Shown here piece after piece: positions 1 to 9,407 of a stretch of DNA of 46,798 nt. A program made the position numbers and the translations under genes. Under the pieces are notes generated by a model. The model had not been told where the DNA came from. It did no database searches and saw only the letters and a list, made by a program, of their open reading frames with translations. The stretch is taken from assembly GCA_027078745.1 (NCBI GenBank), contig JALWWO010000019.1, positions 418,596 through 465,393 of the forward strand, in the 5' to 3' direction. How positions within the stretch are numbered: position 1 is the stretch's first letter; every line of letters begins with the position of its first letter. The DNA is from Chromatiaceae bacterium (GTDB taxonomy: Bacteria; Pseudomonadota; Gammaproteobacteria; Chromatiales; Chromatiaceae).

Positions 1-2063
1 ATGGCAAGCCCCAAACCGGTGCCCTTCGATTTGGTCGTCACATAGGGTTCAAACAAGTGTTCCATCAGACTGGGTGCGATGCCCTCCCCGTTGTCCTCGA
101 TGCTGAGGGTGACGAAAGCCCGTCCCTGTTCTCGGACTTCTCGGGTGCGCATCCAGATCTGACCGTCCGCCCGATGCTCCACCGCTTCTTGAGCGTTTTT
201 CACCAGATTGTGAATGACTTGGCGCAACCGCAGGGGATCCCCTTTGATCTGCGCTTTGGGTGCGCCCAAATCGAGATGAATCCGAACGGGTCCGGCAGCG
301 CTGCGGTACAGGTCCATGACCTCGGAGACCAATCGATCCAGCACAATCGGTTCGGCTTGCATTTTGGGGGGGCGGGCGTATTGGGAAAACTCATTCACCA
401 TAGCCTTCATGGCTTCCACCTGCTGCACGATGGTGCGGGTGGCCCGATCCACCACTCGGGCTTCCGCTTCGGGCAATTGATGCAAGAGCTTGTGGCGCAG
501 CCGCTCTGCGGAGAGCTGGATGGGAGTCAAGGGATTTTTGATCTCATGGGCCAGGCGGCGGGCGACCTCCCCCCAAGCGGCGTTCCGCTGGGCTTCGATG
601 AGGGCGGTCACCTCATCGAAGACCACCACATGTTCCTGTTGATCTCCGTCTGGACGCTGCAAAGGACTGCCCCGACACAGGAGCACTTGCCGCCCTTCGG
701 GACCCAGCAGGCTCACTTCCTCCCGCCATTCCTCTTGCTGATCCAGATGGGCGCGGATTAGCTGTGCCCAGGGCGCGAGATAGGGATAGGTAGCGGCCAG
801 CTGATCCAGCCCTGTGCCCGGGATGGTATCCGGTGCAAGGTGCAGAATCTGATGAGCGGCGGGATTAGCGGTGTAGAGCTTCCGGCGATGGTCTAGGGTG
901 ATCACGCCGGAAGAGAGGCGGCCGAGCACGGTTTCCAAATAGGCTCGCTGAGCTTCCACCGCCTGTTGACTGCGAGCCGCCTCATCTCGGGCTTGGGCGA
1001 TGCGCTTGGTCATGGTGTTGAAGGAAGCCACGAGAAAGGCGAGTTCATCGTGATGAGGAGGCAGGGGCAGCTGCTGTTCATAATCCCCTGCCGCCACCGC
1101 CTGAGTGCCCCGAGCGATGTCCGCCACCGGTGCCACCAGCCGGCGGGCCGTGTGAAAGGCAGCGATGAGGGCGGCGAACAGGCCGAAGAGCAGGACGAGG
1201 GAAAGGGTCAGGGAAAAATTGAGCTTCAGGGGTTCCCGCAGATAGGCGAGCTCCCGATAGCGGTTATAAGCAGCTTCCAGTTCCGCAGCCAACTCGCTGA
1301 TGCGTTCGGAAGTGGGGAAAAGGGCCTGCATAATGAGGGAACGGCCTCGGGGATCTGCTACCAGCACCCGCACGATCAATTCCCCGCGCCCCCGAGATTC
1401 CAGCCCCACATAGTTCAGGCCTTCTGCAACGCGCTTGAAGAGCTCTCGATCGGGATGATCCGGTACCAGTTGGGTGGGATCCTCGCTCACATTGCCGAGC
1501 ACCTGCCCGTTCCAGCTGAACACGGCGATTTCCAGGGCACCGGCCCGTTGGCGAAGCTGTCCCAGACTCAGCGCCAGGGCGGTGGCGGAGCGATCTTCCA
1601 GGCCGCTGAGCAACTGTTCTGTGTAGCGAAGGAGCACCCGTTGGTTCAGATCCAGCGCCGCCTGATTGAGGACCAAAGCGCTTTCCATGGCCCGATCGAT
1701 CTTCACATCGAACCAGCTGTCGATGCCCCGCAACAGGAAGCCCAGGGAATAATAGTAGACCACCGCCACGGGCAGCAGCGAGAGGAGCGCGAAGAGCATC
1801 ACTAGTCGAGCGGTCAGCTTGGAACCCGTGGCTCCTCGCCGGTAGCGGCGCACCAGCTTGACCACATTGACCACAACCAGAATGGCCAGGATTAGCAAGC
1901 CTAAGATCACCAGGGTCAGCAAGGGCACGAAAGCCCGGCTGAGGAAGGCGGTGTTCTGCACCGCGCTGGTCATGAGATCCAGGGCGATGAAGAGGACCAC
2001 CAGCAGGCCGGCCACCGGCAGTACCCCCGGATATTTCAATCGCTTCAACGAGGAACTGGCCAT
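1..2063 (-). CDS. ntrY: NtrY-family nitrogen-regulation sensor histidine kinase (3' end outside window)
   Basis: Inner-membrane sensor kinase that probably phosphorylates an NtrX-type regulator encoded beyond the left edge. I translated 687 codons from the ATG at 2063; the frame is open to base 1, so the C-terminus is missing. Hydrophobic segments lie at about 14-32, 44-70, 85-110 and 282-303, enclosing an extracytoplasmic sensor region of about 170 residues. A HAMP linker (about 304-357), a PAS-like region (about 370-490) and a HisKA helix with the H-box RRLAHEIKNPLTP (phospho-acceptor His506) follow. The ATP-binding domain shows the N box (HNLVKNAQEA), G1 (DNGEGIAP) and the start of G2 (KGTGLGLA). 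This order is typical of NtrY. The start overlaps the DUF4390 gene by 19 bp, so translation is probably coupled. The signal sensed cannot be read from the sequence. Confidence 0.9.
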   Translation of the reverse strand, partial: MASSSLKRLKYPGVLPVAGLLVVLFIALDLMTSAVQNTAFLSRAFVPLLTLVILGLLILAILVVVNVVKLVRRYRRGATGSKLTARLVMLFALLSLLPVAVVYYYSLGFLLRGIDSWFDVKIDRAMESALVLNQAALDLNQRVLLRYTEQLLSGLEDRSATALALSLGQLRQRAGALEIAVFSWNGQVLGNVSEDPTQLVPDHPDRELFKRVAEGLNYVGLESRGRGELIVRVLVADPRGRSLIMQALFPTSERISELAAELEAAYNRYRELAYLREPLKLNFSLTLSLVLLFGLFAALIAAFHTARRLVAPVADIARGTQAVAAGDYEQQLPLPPHHDELAFLVASFNTMTKRIAQARDEAARSQQAVEAQRAYLETVLGRLSSGVITLDHRRKLYTANPAAHQILHLAPDTIPGTGLDQLAATYPYLAPWAQLIRAHLDQQEEWREEVSLLGPEGRQVLLCRGSPLQRPDGDQQEHVVVFDEVTALIEAQRNAAWGEVARRLAHEIKNPLTPIQLSAERLRHKLLHQLPEAEARVVDRATRTIVQQVEAMKAMVNEFSQYARPPKMQAEPIVLDRLVSEVMDLYRSAAGPVRIHLDLGAPKAQIKGDPLRLRQVIHNLVKNAQEAVEHRADGQIWMRTREVREQGRAFVTLSIEDNGEGIAPSLMEHLFEPYVTTKSKGTGLGLA

Positions 2064-2608
2064 CGGGTCCAACCGGTCGAGAGCTTCCAGGAGGGAAAAA
2101 GATAGGCCATGGGCCGCAGGGGCAGGGGCAAAGCCTCGATGTCGAGGAAGGCCTTGAGATGCAGTTCATACTGCCGATCTTTCCGGAGCCGATCCCGAGA
2201 GATCAGGGGCAAGGCTTCGAGCTGGCCCAGGGCGCTGAGGGCGGCATCTCGGGTAACATAGCTGCGTCCCCCCTCGTCGGGCAGTTGGGTGACGAAATAA
2301 TCCTTGGAGAGGGGTTTATACTGAATGCGATATCGCAGCCGCTGATCTACCAGGCTATCTTCCCAGATCCAAGCATCCTGGGCGCGAAGCTGTAGATGAA
2401 CCTCCAGGATCAGGGGCACCCCGTTTTCCAAGGCTTCCAAAGCGCGGGCGCTGAGTCGATAATCGATCTGGGCATCGAAAAACAGGGTGTCATTCTGGAC
2501 ATAGAACCGCACGGATTTCACCCGAAACCCTTCGGTGGGTTCCCCCGCCCAGAGGGCCCCAGCTTGCAGCCAGCTCAGCAAAAAGCACAGAAAGCGAAAC
2601 GCTTTCAT
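2045..2608 (-). CDS. DUF4390 family exported protein
   Basis: A 187-residue protein starting [22 protein letters not shown], a clear signal peptide with cleavage near residue 22. The mature part is rich in beta-type sequence (SVRFYVQNDTLFFDAQIDYRLS) and resembles the DUF4390 family, which commonly sits beside rsmB and ntrY in proteobacteria. I chose the ATG at 2608 because it begins the signal peptide and overlaps the rsmB stop in an ATGA arrangement; the longer upstream reading would only translate rsmB out of frame. Its 3' end overlaps ntrY by 19 bp. The position suggests a periplasmic partner of NtrY, but that is inference; no biochemical role is known to me. Confidence 0.82.
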   Translation of the reverse strand: MKAFRFLCFLLSWLQAGALWAGEPTEGFRVKSVRFYVQNDTLFFDAQIDYRLSARALEALENGVPLILEVHLQLRAQDAWIWEDSLVDQRLRYRIQYKPLSKDYFVTQLPDEGGRSYVTRDAALSALGQLEALPLISRDRLRKDRQYELHLKAFLDIEALPLPLRPMAYLFPSWKLSTGWTRWPVPR

Positions 2609-3933
2609 CCCCCCTTTTTCTCCAGCTTGGCATAGTAGAACCCATCCCCGCCTCCAAGCTGGGGCAGACAGTACCGGCCGCACTGTCTTGCCAACCCCCA
2701 ATCGGCCCGAATCGGCACCAACCGAGCGTCCTCATGCCGTGCCAGGAAGGATTGAATCACGCCCTCATTCTCTTCGGGCAGCAGAGAACAAGTGGCATAG
2801 AGCAACTGCCCGCCTGGCACCAACAGGGGCCAGAGGGCAGCCAACATCTGGGATTGACGGGCTACGAGCTGGGGAATGTCCGCGTCCCGCCGCAACCATT
2901 TGATATCCGGATGGCGACGGATCACGCCGGTGGCCGAGCAGGGAGCATCGAGCAGGATGCGATCATAGCGTCGTTCTGCCCAATCGCCTCGGGGCTGGGT
3001 CACATCCCCCAGCTGCACTTGGGCTTGCAGGGAAAGCCGTTGCAGTGTCTTTTGCAAAGGTTTCAGCCGCCGGGCCTCTGCATCTAAGGCCACGAGATGC
3101 AGGCGATTCTGAGCCCGCTCCAGCAGATGCGCGGTCTTCCCGCCCGGGGCAGCGCAGGCATCCAACACCCATTGCCCAGGCCGCGCATCCAGCAGCGGGG
3201 CAGCGAGCTGAGCATGTACATCCTGTACGGAAACTAACCCTTCCCTAAACCCGGGCAATTTCTCCACGGGAACCGCCTGATCCAGCAGCAGGGCTTGGGG
3301 GGCGTAGGGGCTGGGGCGGCTGGTCCATCCCAGCGCGCTGAGCTGCTGCGCATAGGTGCTGCGGTTCGTCCGCATCCCATTCACCCGCAACCACAGGGGG
3401 GCCTGGGCGTTGCTGGCCGCCAGGATCTCCGCCCACTGGGGCCAGGCGGTCTGCAAACGATTCAGCAACCAACGAGGGAACAGCCAGCGGGCTTCTGGAT
3501 CATCCTGGGCGCGGGCGAGGTAGGTTTGGGGATCCCGCTGAAAGCGGCGCAGCAGAGCGTTCAGAAGACCCGCGGCCCAAGGCTTGCCGAGGGCTCGGGC
3601 GGCGGCTACACCGGTGCTGATGGCAGCATGGGGGGGAATGCGGGTTTCGAGCAGCTGATACAGGCTTAGCCAGAGCAGGATTTGCAGATCCAGATCCTTG
3701 GCTTTCAAGGGTTTAGATAGGAGCTGAGCAGCGATGCGCTGGAGGCGCGGGAGTAACCGCAAGGTGCCGAAGCAGAGGGCCTGAACCAGGGCTTGATCCC
3801 GGGCATCGGCGCAATGTTCCCGCTGCTCGATGGCTGCTTGAAGCGACTGACCCTTTCCCAGCACAGCGACCAGGATGCGAACTGCCTGCACCCGAGAGGC
3901 GACCCCGGGGTTGGAAGCCTTGTGCTTAGCCAA
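2605..3933 (-). CDS. rsmB: 16S rRNA (cytosine-967-C5)-methyltransferase RsmB
   Basis: 442 residues, the usual RsmB length. It methylates C967 of 16S rRNA with S-adenosylmethionine. The first 140 residues form the NusB-like RNA-binding domain ([20 protein letters not shown]). The SAM-binding motif [16 protein letters not shown] is at about 256-271. The two cysteines of m5C methyltransferases are visible: Cys332 in DAPCSATG and Cys382 in [12 protein letters not shown], the latter being the nucleophile in this family. It overlaps fmt by 8 bp upstream and the DUF4390 gene by 4 bp downstream, so the block def-fmt-rsmB-DUF4390-ntrY is probably one transcript. The def-fmt-rsmB order is widely conserved in gammaproteobacteria. 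Confidence 0.95.
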   Translation of the reverse strand: MAKHKASNPGVASRVQAVRILVAVLGKGQSLQAAIEQREHCADARDQALVQALCFGTLRLLPRLQRIAAQLLSKPLKAKDLDLQILLWLSLYQLLETRIPPHAAISTGVAAARALGKPWAAGLLNALLRRFQRDPQTYLARAQDDPEARWLFPRWLLNRLQTAWPQWAEILAASNAQAPLWLRVNGMRTNRSTYAQQLSALGWTSRPSPYAPQALLLDQAVPVEKLPGFREGLVSVQDVHAQLAAPLLDARPGQWVLDACAAPGGKTAHLLERAQNRLHLVALDAEARRLKPLQKTLQRLSLQAQVQLGDVTQPRGDWAERRYDRILLDAPCSATGVIRRHPDIKWLRRDADIPQLVARQSQMLAALWPLLVPGGQLLYATCSLLPEENEGVIQSFLARHEDARLVPIRADWGLARQCGRYCLPQLGGGDGFYYAKLEKKGG

Positions 3934-4864
3934 GCAGCTGACCCGCTAGGGAATGGGCGCGAAGAAATTCGGCGGCGATCAGGGGCCGCTTGCCCGGCCG
4001 TTGCAAGCGGGTGATGCGGAGCTGGCCCGCACCGGTGGCCACCTCGATGCCCGATTCGCTTTCGGCCAGAACAGTGCCTGGGGCAGCTTGGGCCGCTCGG
4101 TCGAGCAAGGGTTCCGCCGCCCAGATGCGCAAGATCTGATCGCCGGCGCGGGTCTGGGCGATGGGCCAGGGGTTAAAGGCCCGGATCTGGCGGTCGATCT
4201 CCTGAGCAGGGCGCTGCCAATCGATCCAGGCTTCTTCCTTAGTGAGCTTCTTAGCATAGGTGGCGCGGTGCTCGTCCTGGGGCTGGGGGTTCAGACGGCC
4301 CGCTCGGAGGTCAGGCAGCGCGGACAAGAGCACCTGGGGGGCGAGCGCTGCCAATCGGTCGTGCACCTGGCCGGCGGTTTCCCGTCCGTGGAGCGGAATC
4401 CGTGCTTGGGCATAGATTGGACCCGCATCCAGTGCCAATTCCATGTGCATGAGGCTCACGCCGGTTTCCCCATCGCCCGCGAGGATCGCCCGTTGGATGG
4501 GCGCTGCCCCCCGCCAGCGGGGCAAGAGGGAAGCGTGCAGATTGAGGCAGCCGAGCTTGGGAATCTCGAGCACCGCTTCGGGCAGCAGCAATCCATAGGC
4601 GATGACCACCATCAGATCGGGTTGCAGCTGGCGCAGGGTTGCAACCGCCTGGGGATCCCGCAGGGTTTTGGGTTGATAGAGGGGGATCCGAGCGGCCTGG
4701 GCTTCCACCTTGACCGGACTGGCCTGCAGTTTCCGACCCCGTCCCGCCGGTCGGTCCGGCTGGGTGTAGACGGCGATGACCGAATGGGCGCTTTCCAACA
4801 GTGCCCGGAGGCAGGGCACAGAAAATGCCGGTGTGCCTGCAAAGACAATGCGGAGCGGTGCCAT
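3926..4864 (-). CDS. fmt: Methionyl-tRNA formyltransferase
   Basis: 312 residues, the standard Fmt length. It formylates initiator Met-tRNA using 10-formyl-tetrahydrofolate. The N-terminal formyltransferase fold opens [19 protein letters not shown]. Catalytic residues are present: Asn108 and His110 in [18 protein letters not shown], and Asp146 in ALDAGPIY. The charged loop [12 protein letters not shown] (41-52), which contacts the tRNA acceptor arm in known Fmt structures, is intact. The C-terminal tRNA-binding domain starts near residue 205. The stop codon is followed after 7 bp on the def side and overlaps rsmB by 8 bp. Pairing with def is functional: formyl groups added by Fmt are removed by Def. 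Confidence 0.96.
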   Translation of the reverse strand: MAPLRIVFAGTPAFSVPCLRALLESAHSVIAVYTQPDRPAGRGRKLQASPVKVEAQAARIPLYQPKTLRDPQAVATLRQLQPDLMVVIAYGLLLPEAVLEIPKLGCLNLHASLLPRWRGAAPIQRAILAGDGETGVSLMHMELALDAGPIYAQARIPLHGRETAGQVHDRLAALAPQVLLSALPDLRAGRLNPQPQDEHRATYAKKLTKEEAWIDWQRPAQEIDRQIRAFNPWPIAQTRAGDQILRIWAAEPLLDRAAQAAPGTVLAESESGIEVATGAGQLRITRLQRPGKRPLIAAEFLRAHSLAGQLLG

Positions 4865-4871
4865 CCCGCCC

Positions 4872-5411
4872 TCAGCCTTTTCCCGCCTGCGCCCTTGCGC
4901 TTACCGCGTCAGGGCGCTGCTGACGCCGCACCTTCTCCAGTTTTTTGCGGATGCGCTGGCGCTTGAGGGCGGAAAGATAATCCACGAAGAGCTTGCCGTC
5001 GAGATGGTCAACCTCATGCTGAATGCAGACGGCGAGCAAACCCTCTGCTTCCAGCTCAAAGGGCTTGCCCGTCCGATCCAAGGCCCGCAGCCGGATGCGC
5101 GCCGCGCGGGTCACCGGCTCTGTGTAGCCCGGTACGGAGAGACAGCCTTCTTCCGTGGTTTCCTCCCCTTCCCGCTCGAGGATTTCCGGATTGATGAGGC
5201 ACAGGGGCTGGCTCCGATCTTTGGAAAGATCGATGACAGCGATGCGCAGGGAAATTCCCACCTGGGTGGCGGCTAATCCGATGCCAGGCGCTTCGTACAT
5301 GGTTTCAAATAGATCGTCGATCAGGGATTGAATGCGGTCGTCCACCCGGGACACGGGCTTCGCGCGATTGCGCAGACGGGAGTCGGGAAAGACCAAAATC
5401 TCTAGGTTCAT
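4872..5411 (-). CDS. def: Peptide deformylase
   Basis: Metal-dependent removal of the N-formyl group from nascent proteins. From the ATG at 5411 the protein is 179 residues and begins [20 protein letters not shown], which matches the family N-terminus; an ATG 90 bases further upstream would add 30 unrelated residues, so I reject it. All three deformylase motifs are intact: [10 protein letters not shown] (43-52), EEGCLSVPG with metal ligand Cys90, and QHEVDHLDG with His132, catalytic Glu133 and His136. A basic tail rich in Lys and Arg (about 145-179) follows the catalytic domain. It is the first gene of the minus-strand block and is divergent from the LysM gene, sharing an intergenic region with two inverted repeats. 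Confidence 0.95.
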   Translation of the reverse strand: MNLEILVFPDSRLRNRAKPVSRVDDRIQSLIDDLFETMYEAPGIGLAATQVGISLRIAVIDLSKDRSQPLCLINPEILEREGEETTEEGCLSVPGYTEPVTRAARIRLRALDRTGKPFELEAEGLLAVCIQHEVDHLDGKLFVDYLSALKRQRIRKKLEKVRRQQRPDAVSARAQAGKG

Positions 5412-5472
5412 CGCTTCTTGGGACTGGTGCTGTTCGGGACGGATGCTAAGAATTTGCATGGTACACGGTTGG

Positions 5473-5493
5473 GCATAGCCAAAAAAGCTATGC
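5473..5493. promoter_or_regulatory. Inverted repeat upstream of def
   Basis: Perfect 7-bp inverted repeat GCATAGC / GCTATGC with a 7-base spacer (C followed by six A), between the divergent def and LysM genes and about 60 bp upstream of the chosen def start. No T-run follows it in the orientation needed for a terminator. It could be an operator or an mRNA hairpin in the def leader; the sequence does not decide. Confidence 0.35.
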
Positions 5494-5508
5494 AGATACA
5501 AGCACGAG

Positions 5509-5533
5509 ATGCCTTGCTAGAATAGAAAGGCAT
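5509..5533. promoter_or_regulatory. Second inverted repeat enclosing a TAGAAT hexamer
   Basis: Perfect 7-bp inverted repeat ATGCCTT / AAGGCAT with an 11-base spacer. The spacer contains TAGAAT (5518-5523), a 5-of-6 match to a sigma-70 -10 box for the plus-strand LysM gene. No good -35 box lies 16-18 bp upstream, so the promoter may depend on an activator or may not be real. The symmetry around the -10 box would suit a repressor site. Confidence 0.3.
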
Positions 5534-5612
5534 TTTCCTGTAGGGGGATATGTGGATGAAAACGCTTAACTTCACGCCCGATGCGGCTTGGGCTAGACCT
5601 GCTGGAGCTATC

Positions 5613-6779
5613 ATGCGCTTATTCTTTCTATTCACCACGCTGCTGTTCCTGCTTCCCGCCCGTTCGATATTCGCCCTAGAACTCAATCCCAATCATCCCC
5701 AGACTTATCGGGTTCGCCCTGGGGATACCCTCTGGAGCATCGCCAGCCGATTTCTCAAGGATCCTTGGCGTTGGTCAGAAATCTGGGAGGCAAACCCTGC
5801 TTTGGGGGATCCTGACCTCATCTATCCTGGGGATGTGCTCACCCTCTATTACGAGAACGGACAGCCCCGCGTCGGGCGGGCACCCGGGCAACTGCGCACC
5901 GTGAAGCTTTCCCCTCGGGTGCGGGTCACCCCGCTGCAGAAACCCATTCCCACAATCCCCATCGGAACCATCCATCCCTTTCTGACCCAACCCTATGTGC
6001 TGGAACGAGAAGAGATTCAGGCTGCACCCTATGTGGTGAGTTTTCCCGATCATATGCTCGCTGGTGCGGGGGATCGGGTCTATGTGCGCAAGATCTTGAG
6101 CGATCAGGAGCGCCATTACCATATCGTGCGTCCGGGAGAACCCTATCGAGATCCGGATACCGACCGATTGTTGGGCTATAGAGCGCGATACATCGCTGAC
6201 GCCTTCCTGCAGAATCCCGGAGATCCCGCATCCCTGCGGATCAAGCGCATGGATTTGGAAGTCGCCATCGGGGATCGGATCATCCCTGCCGCTGCCAGCG
6301 AGCCCCTGCAGAACTTCTATCCCCGTCCCGCGCCCCCGGGCCGCCGAGGCAGGATCATCGCTTCCCTCAATTCGCTCTCCCAGATCGGTCGCTATGATGT
6401 GGTGGTGATCAATCTGGGAAAGCGACAGGGTATCGAGGTAGGGCAGGTCTTCAATGTCTACAATGGGGGACAAGTGGTGAAGGACCGCGCTGCTACGGAA
6501 GCAGCTAACTGGGATTGGAAAAACATGCCCTTCTGGTCTCAGGAGTTTTGGTACGACGACTATCGGACGCAGGGTTGGTTGTTCGATGAACCCGATGAAA
6601 ACGAGCCTTTCCCAACCCATATGTGGGCAAAGCCTCGAGCGGAAGACTATATCTTGCCCTACGAACAAGCAGGTGTGTTGATGGTGTTCCGTACTTTCGA
6701 AGACCTGAGCTTCGGCCTGATCCTGCGGGCGAATCGAGCGATCAATCTGTTGGATTCGGTACAATCACCAGAAGCCTGA
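5613..6779 (+). CDS. Exported LysM-domain protein upstream of dprA
   Basis: 388 residues from the ATG at 5613. This start gives a clean signal peptide (MRLFFLFTTLLFLLPARSIFA) and has GGAG five bases upstream. An alternative ATG at 5556 also has a G-rich stretch (AGGGGG) at good distance but would put 19 polar residues before the signal. One LysM repeat follows (YRVRPGDTLWSIASRFL to LIYPGDVLTLYY, about 31-77), expected to bind peptidoglycan. The rest is a beta-rich region without a motif I can name. A LysM protein next to dprA and divergent from def is a common proteobacterial arrangement. It likely acts in the periplasm or at the outer membrane. dprA starts 3 bp after its stop, so the two are cotranscribed. 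Confidence 0.85.
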   Translation: MRLFFLFTTLLFLLPARSIFALELNPNHPQTYRVRPGDTLWSIASRFLKDPWRWSEIWEANPALGDPDLIYPGDVLTLYYENGQPRVGRAPGQLRTVKLSPRVRVTPLQKPIPTIPIGTIHPFLTQPYVLEREEIQAAPYVVSFPDHMLAGAGDRVYVRKILSDQERHYHIVRPGEPYRDPDTDRLLGYRARYIADAFLQNPGDPASLRIKRMDLEVAIGDRIIPAAASEPLQNFYPRPAPPGRRGRIIASLNSLSQIGRYDVVVINLGKRQGIEVGQVFNVYNGGQVVKDRAATEAANWDWKNMPFWSQEFWYDDYRTQGWLFDEPDENEPFPTHMWAKPRAEDYILPYEQAGVLMVFRTFEDLSFGLILRANRAINLLDSVQSPEA

Positions 6780-6782
6780 ACC

Positions 6783-7916
6783 ATGGGCGAGAACGCCGAA
6801 GCCGCATTGCGGGATTGGCTGTTGCTCGCCCAACTGCCCGGCATCGGCCCCCGCAGTTTCCGGACTCTGCTCGAGCATTTCGGCACGCCGAGCCAGGCTC
6901 TTGCAGCGGACCCCCAGCTCCTGAAGGCGCTGGGCATCCGGAAGCGTGCGATTGCGCGCCTGGATGATCCGCCCTGGGATCAGGTGGAAGCCGCCTTAGA
7001 TTGGGCACAAGGAGAGCAGGCTCACATCCTGACGCTAGCGGATCCCGCCTATCCCGTCCCCCTTGCAGAACTGCCGGATGCGCCGCCAGTGCTCTATTTG
7101 CACGGCAATCCCCAAGTGCTGAAGGAACCTCAGCTTGCCATCGTGGGCAGCCGGAATCCTTCCCGGAACGCTTGGGATACCACTAAAGCATTCGCCCGCC
7201 ATCTTGCCGCCTGCGGATTGACCATCACCAGCGGCCTGGCTCTGGGCATCGATTCGGCCGCCCATGAAGGCGCCTTAGAAGCGGGCTATACAATCGCAGT
7301 GCTGGCCACGGGGCCGGACCGGGTTTATCCCGCCCAGAACCAAGCGCTGGCGAGACGCATTGCAGACCAGGGCGCATTGGTCTCGGAGTTTCCCCCGGGC
7401 ACTCCCCCCAGGGCGGAGCACTTCCCTCGCCGAAATCGGATCATCAGTGCCCTGAGCTTGGGTACCTTTGTTACAGAAGCAGCCCTTCGCAGCGGCTCCC
7501 TCATCACCGCTCGCTATGCGGTGGAGCAGGGGCGGGAGGTGTTCGCCATGCCGGGTTCTATTCACAATCCCCTGGCGCGGGGCTGTCATGCCCTCATCAA
7601 GTCCGGGGCCAAATTGGTGGAGAGCACAGATGATATTCTTCAGGAACTCAGCCCTCAGCTGCATCCCTTTGTGCAGGCGGGGCCGGACGATTCGGAGCGG
7701 AAAGAAGCGATGGCCGTTCCTTCTTTCTCGTCCCGTGTGGATGCGCGCTATCATCATTTAATCCATGCTATGGGCCAGGATCCCATTTCTTTAGAAGGAT
7801 TGATTCAGCGCACCGGCATGTCTGCGAATGAGGTGGCCTCCGTGCTAACCTTATTAGAGCTGGAGGGAATTATCGTTTCCGTGCCAGGAGGGCGCTACGC
7901 TGTGTGCGCGTCCTGA
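6783..7916 (+). CDS. dprA: DNA-processing protein DprA (Smf)
   Basis: 377 residues. DprA binds incoming single-stranded DNA and loads RecA during natural transformation. The N-terminal helix-hairpin-helix-like region is LLAQLPGIGPRSFRTLLEHFG (about 11-31). The Rossmann-like domain contains IVGSRNPS, SGLALGIDSAAHEGAL, FPRRNRIISALS and TEAALRSGSLITARYA, all standard for the family. A C-terminal winged-helix domain (about 315-375) ends in VPGGRYAV. The gene is intact and full length, so the organism may be transformable, but that cannot be concluded from one gene. It follows the LysM gene by 3 bp and is followed by smg after 50 bp. Confidence 0.95.
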   Translation: MGENAEAALRDWLLLAQLPGIGPRSFRTLLEHFGTPSQALAADPQLLKALGIRKRAIARLDDPPWDQVEAALDWAQGEQAHILTLADPAYPVPLAELPDAPPVLYLHGNPQVLKEPQLAIVGSRNPSRNAWDTTKAFARHLAACGLTITSGLALGIDSAAHEGALEAGYTIAVLATGPDRVYPAQNQALARRIADQGALVSEFPPGTPPRAEHFPRRNRIISALSLGTFVTEAALRSGSLITARYAVEQGREVFAMPGSIHNPLARGCHALIKSGAKLVESTDDILQELSPQLHPFVQAGPDDSERKEAMAVPSFSSRVDARYHHLIHAMGQDPISLEGLIQRTGMSANEVASVLTLLELEGIIVSVPGGRYAVCAS

Positions 7917-7966
7917 GATAGGCGGCGATCCTCCATCGTTTTGCACAATGCCCACAAGGATTACAG

Positions 7967-8440
7967 ATGCCCGAAAATCTGGTCGATGTTCTCATCTATC
8001 TCTATGAAAATTACCTGGATGGGAAACCGTATCCGCCCAAAGATCAAGTAGCCTTGGAAGAGGAGCTCTCTCAGGCCGGTTTCAGCAGCACGGAGATCGA
8101 CAAGGCACTGCGCTGGCTCGATGAGCTAGCGGCAGGAGCCACCCAAGAACTGTATCGCCCCTATGCAAGGCAGGCCATGCGGATCTACAACGCTGCAGAA
8201 ACTGCGCGACTGGATCTGGAAGTGCGCAGCTTCTTGCTCTCCCTCGAACAGAACGGCATCCTAGAACCGGAAAGTCGGGAACTGGTCATCGACCGCGTGT
8301 TGGCTATCGATCATCCCCTCATTTCTGTAGAAGAGATTAAATGGGTCGTGCTGCTGGTGCTCATGAGCCGACCTGGCTGCGAAGTGGCCTTCAGCCGGAT
8401 GGAAGAGATGATCTACAGCACAGAACCTACCTTCCATTAA
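7967..8440 (+). CDS. smg: Smg / DUF494 family protein
   Basis: 157 residues opening MPENLVDVLIYLYENYLDG, characteristic of the Smg (DUF494) family, which is almost always located directly after dprA. The sequence is mostly helical and acidic and lacks a signal peptide or membrane segment, so it is cytoplasmic. Its function is not established. In many relatives the next gene is topA; here the next genes are a PH-domain protein and a small membrane protein, so the usual dprA-smg-topA string ends at this point. Confidence 0.9.
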   Translation: MPENLVDVLIYLYENYLDGKPYPPKDQVALEEELSQAGFSSTEIDKALRWLDELAAGATQELYRPYARQAMRIYNAAETARLDLEVRSFLLSLEQNGILEPESRELVIDRVLAIDHPLISVEEIKWVVLLVLMSRPGCEVAFSRMEEMIYSTEPTFH

Positions 8441-8532
8441 AGCGCGAGGTTGCTCGGGATCGCTTCCCGTACCCAATCTTTGCTGGTACCATCCTCAAGC
8501 AAGCCGAATGGAGAAAATGAGCGGGGGTATTC

Positions 8533-9030
8533 ATGTCTGAGGTCCTATATGAAGCGAGTCCTTCCATGGTTCGCATGAATCCGGTGGGGATGGTAGTGGC
8601 CATTCTGGTATTAATCGGTGGCATCGCGGTGGCCACGCCTCCTATGGCCACGGACATCGCCGAGTTTCTCAATATTCCTAAAGTAGACCATCGCATCATC
8701 AGCCTCATCGCCCTGGCGATTGTGGCCATTGACTTCCTCATCCTGCTCACCTGGTATGCCAAGACCAAGATCGACCGCCTGATCATCAAGCGGGACGAAC
8801 TCATCTGGATCCATGGATTGCTGAGCAAGGAATACACAGAGATCAACATGAACTCCATCCGCACGGTGCGCATTTCCCAGACCATACTACAGCGCATCAT
8901 GGACGCGGGAGACATCACGGTGTTCACCTCTGGAGATCTTCCCGAAGTGGTGGTCAAGGGGCTGCCGGATCCCCATCTCATCCGAGAATATGTCAAGGGG
9001 GAGCCTCGGGAAAGGGATGCGGACGAGTAG
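8533..9030 (+). CDS. Bacterial PH-domain (bPH2/YdbS-like) membrane protein
   Basis: 165 residues. Two hydrophobic segments (about 19-37 and 55-74) precede a cytoplasmic beta-rich domain. The pattern YAKTKIDRLIIKRDELIWIHGLLSKEYTEINMNSIRTVRISQTILQRIM followed by GDITVFTSGD is the hallmark of bacterial PH domains of the DUF304/bPH2 type; I describe it by its residue pattern because no search was run. A G-rich ribosome site (GCGGGGG) precedes the ATG. It is followed by a small membrane protein gene (36 bp) and pqiABC, all same strand, suggesting an envelope-related function. Confidence 0.75.
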   Translation: MSEVLYEASPSMVRMNPVGMVVAILVLIGGIAVATPPMATDIAEFLNIPKVDHRIISLIALAIVAIDFLILLTWYAKTKIDRLIIKRDELIWIHGLLSKEYTEINMNSIRTVRISQTILQRIMDAGDITVFTSGDLPEVVVKGLPDPHLIREYVKGEPRERDADE

Positions 9031-9066
9031 CGTTGTCCAGGGCGGAAGGTTGCCGAGGGGAGTGCA

Positions 9067-9360
9067 ATGGCGAACGGGAATGACCTTAAATTATTGCTGA
9101 TCCTGGTCGCTGCTGGGCTGGCCGTCATACTGGTCCTCGGGTGGCTCAGCGGCCCGGTCATCAGCGCCGTCTCCGAAGCCCTGGCCCCCGGAATCGGGCT
9201 CAAGCAGGCGGTGATCTGGGGCTTCTTTATCACCGTGGGTTTGTTCGTGCTCTTCGCCCTCGTGGCAGGCGATGGCATCGTGGGAGAACTGCACTTCATG
9301 TTGAGCGCTTTCTTTTCCTTTTTCGCCATCTTCACCTTGCTCATCGCCTGGATCTTTTAA
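9067..9360 (+). CDS. Small two- or three-segment membrane protein
   Basis: 97 residues with hydrophobic stretches at about 8-27, 46-67 and 77-96, so two or three membrane helices cover most of the protein. GGGGAG lies seven bases before the ATG. No motif is recognised. It sits between the PH-domain gene and pqiA in an evenly spaced same-strand run, which suggests it belongs to the same transcript. It may be a partner of either neighbour. The reading frame is supported by its hydrophobic pattern and by the clean ribosome site. Confidence 0.6.
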   Translation: MANGNDLKLLLILVAAGLAVILVLGWLSGPVISAVSEALAPGIGLKQAVIWGFFITVGLFVLFALVAGDGIVGELHFMLSAFFSFFAIFTLLIAWIF

Positions 9361-9407
9361 GCCAGAGGGCATTCAAACCACCGGTTCGCCTGCTCGGGCG
9401 CGGCAAC

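Noticed and set aside
57-761. A 234-codon plus-strand frame opposite ntrY
   Set aside because: Lies entirely antisense to the kinase ATPase and HisKA domains and has no recognisable features; typical shadow in GC-rich DNA.
1264-2169. A 301-codon minus-strand frame
   Set aside because: It is out of frame with the NtrY kinase, whose complete domain series reads through the same bases; its composition is Pro/Gly/Arg-rich shadow sequence.
3953-4966. A 337-codon plus-strand frame opposite fmt
   Set aside because: Fmt is complete with all catalytic motifs on the other strand; the antisense reading lacks any domain.
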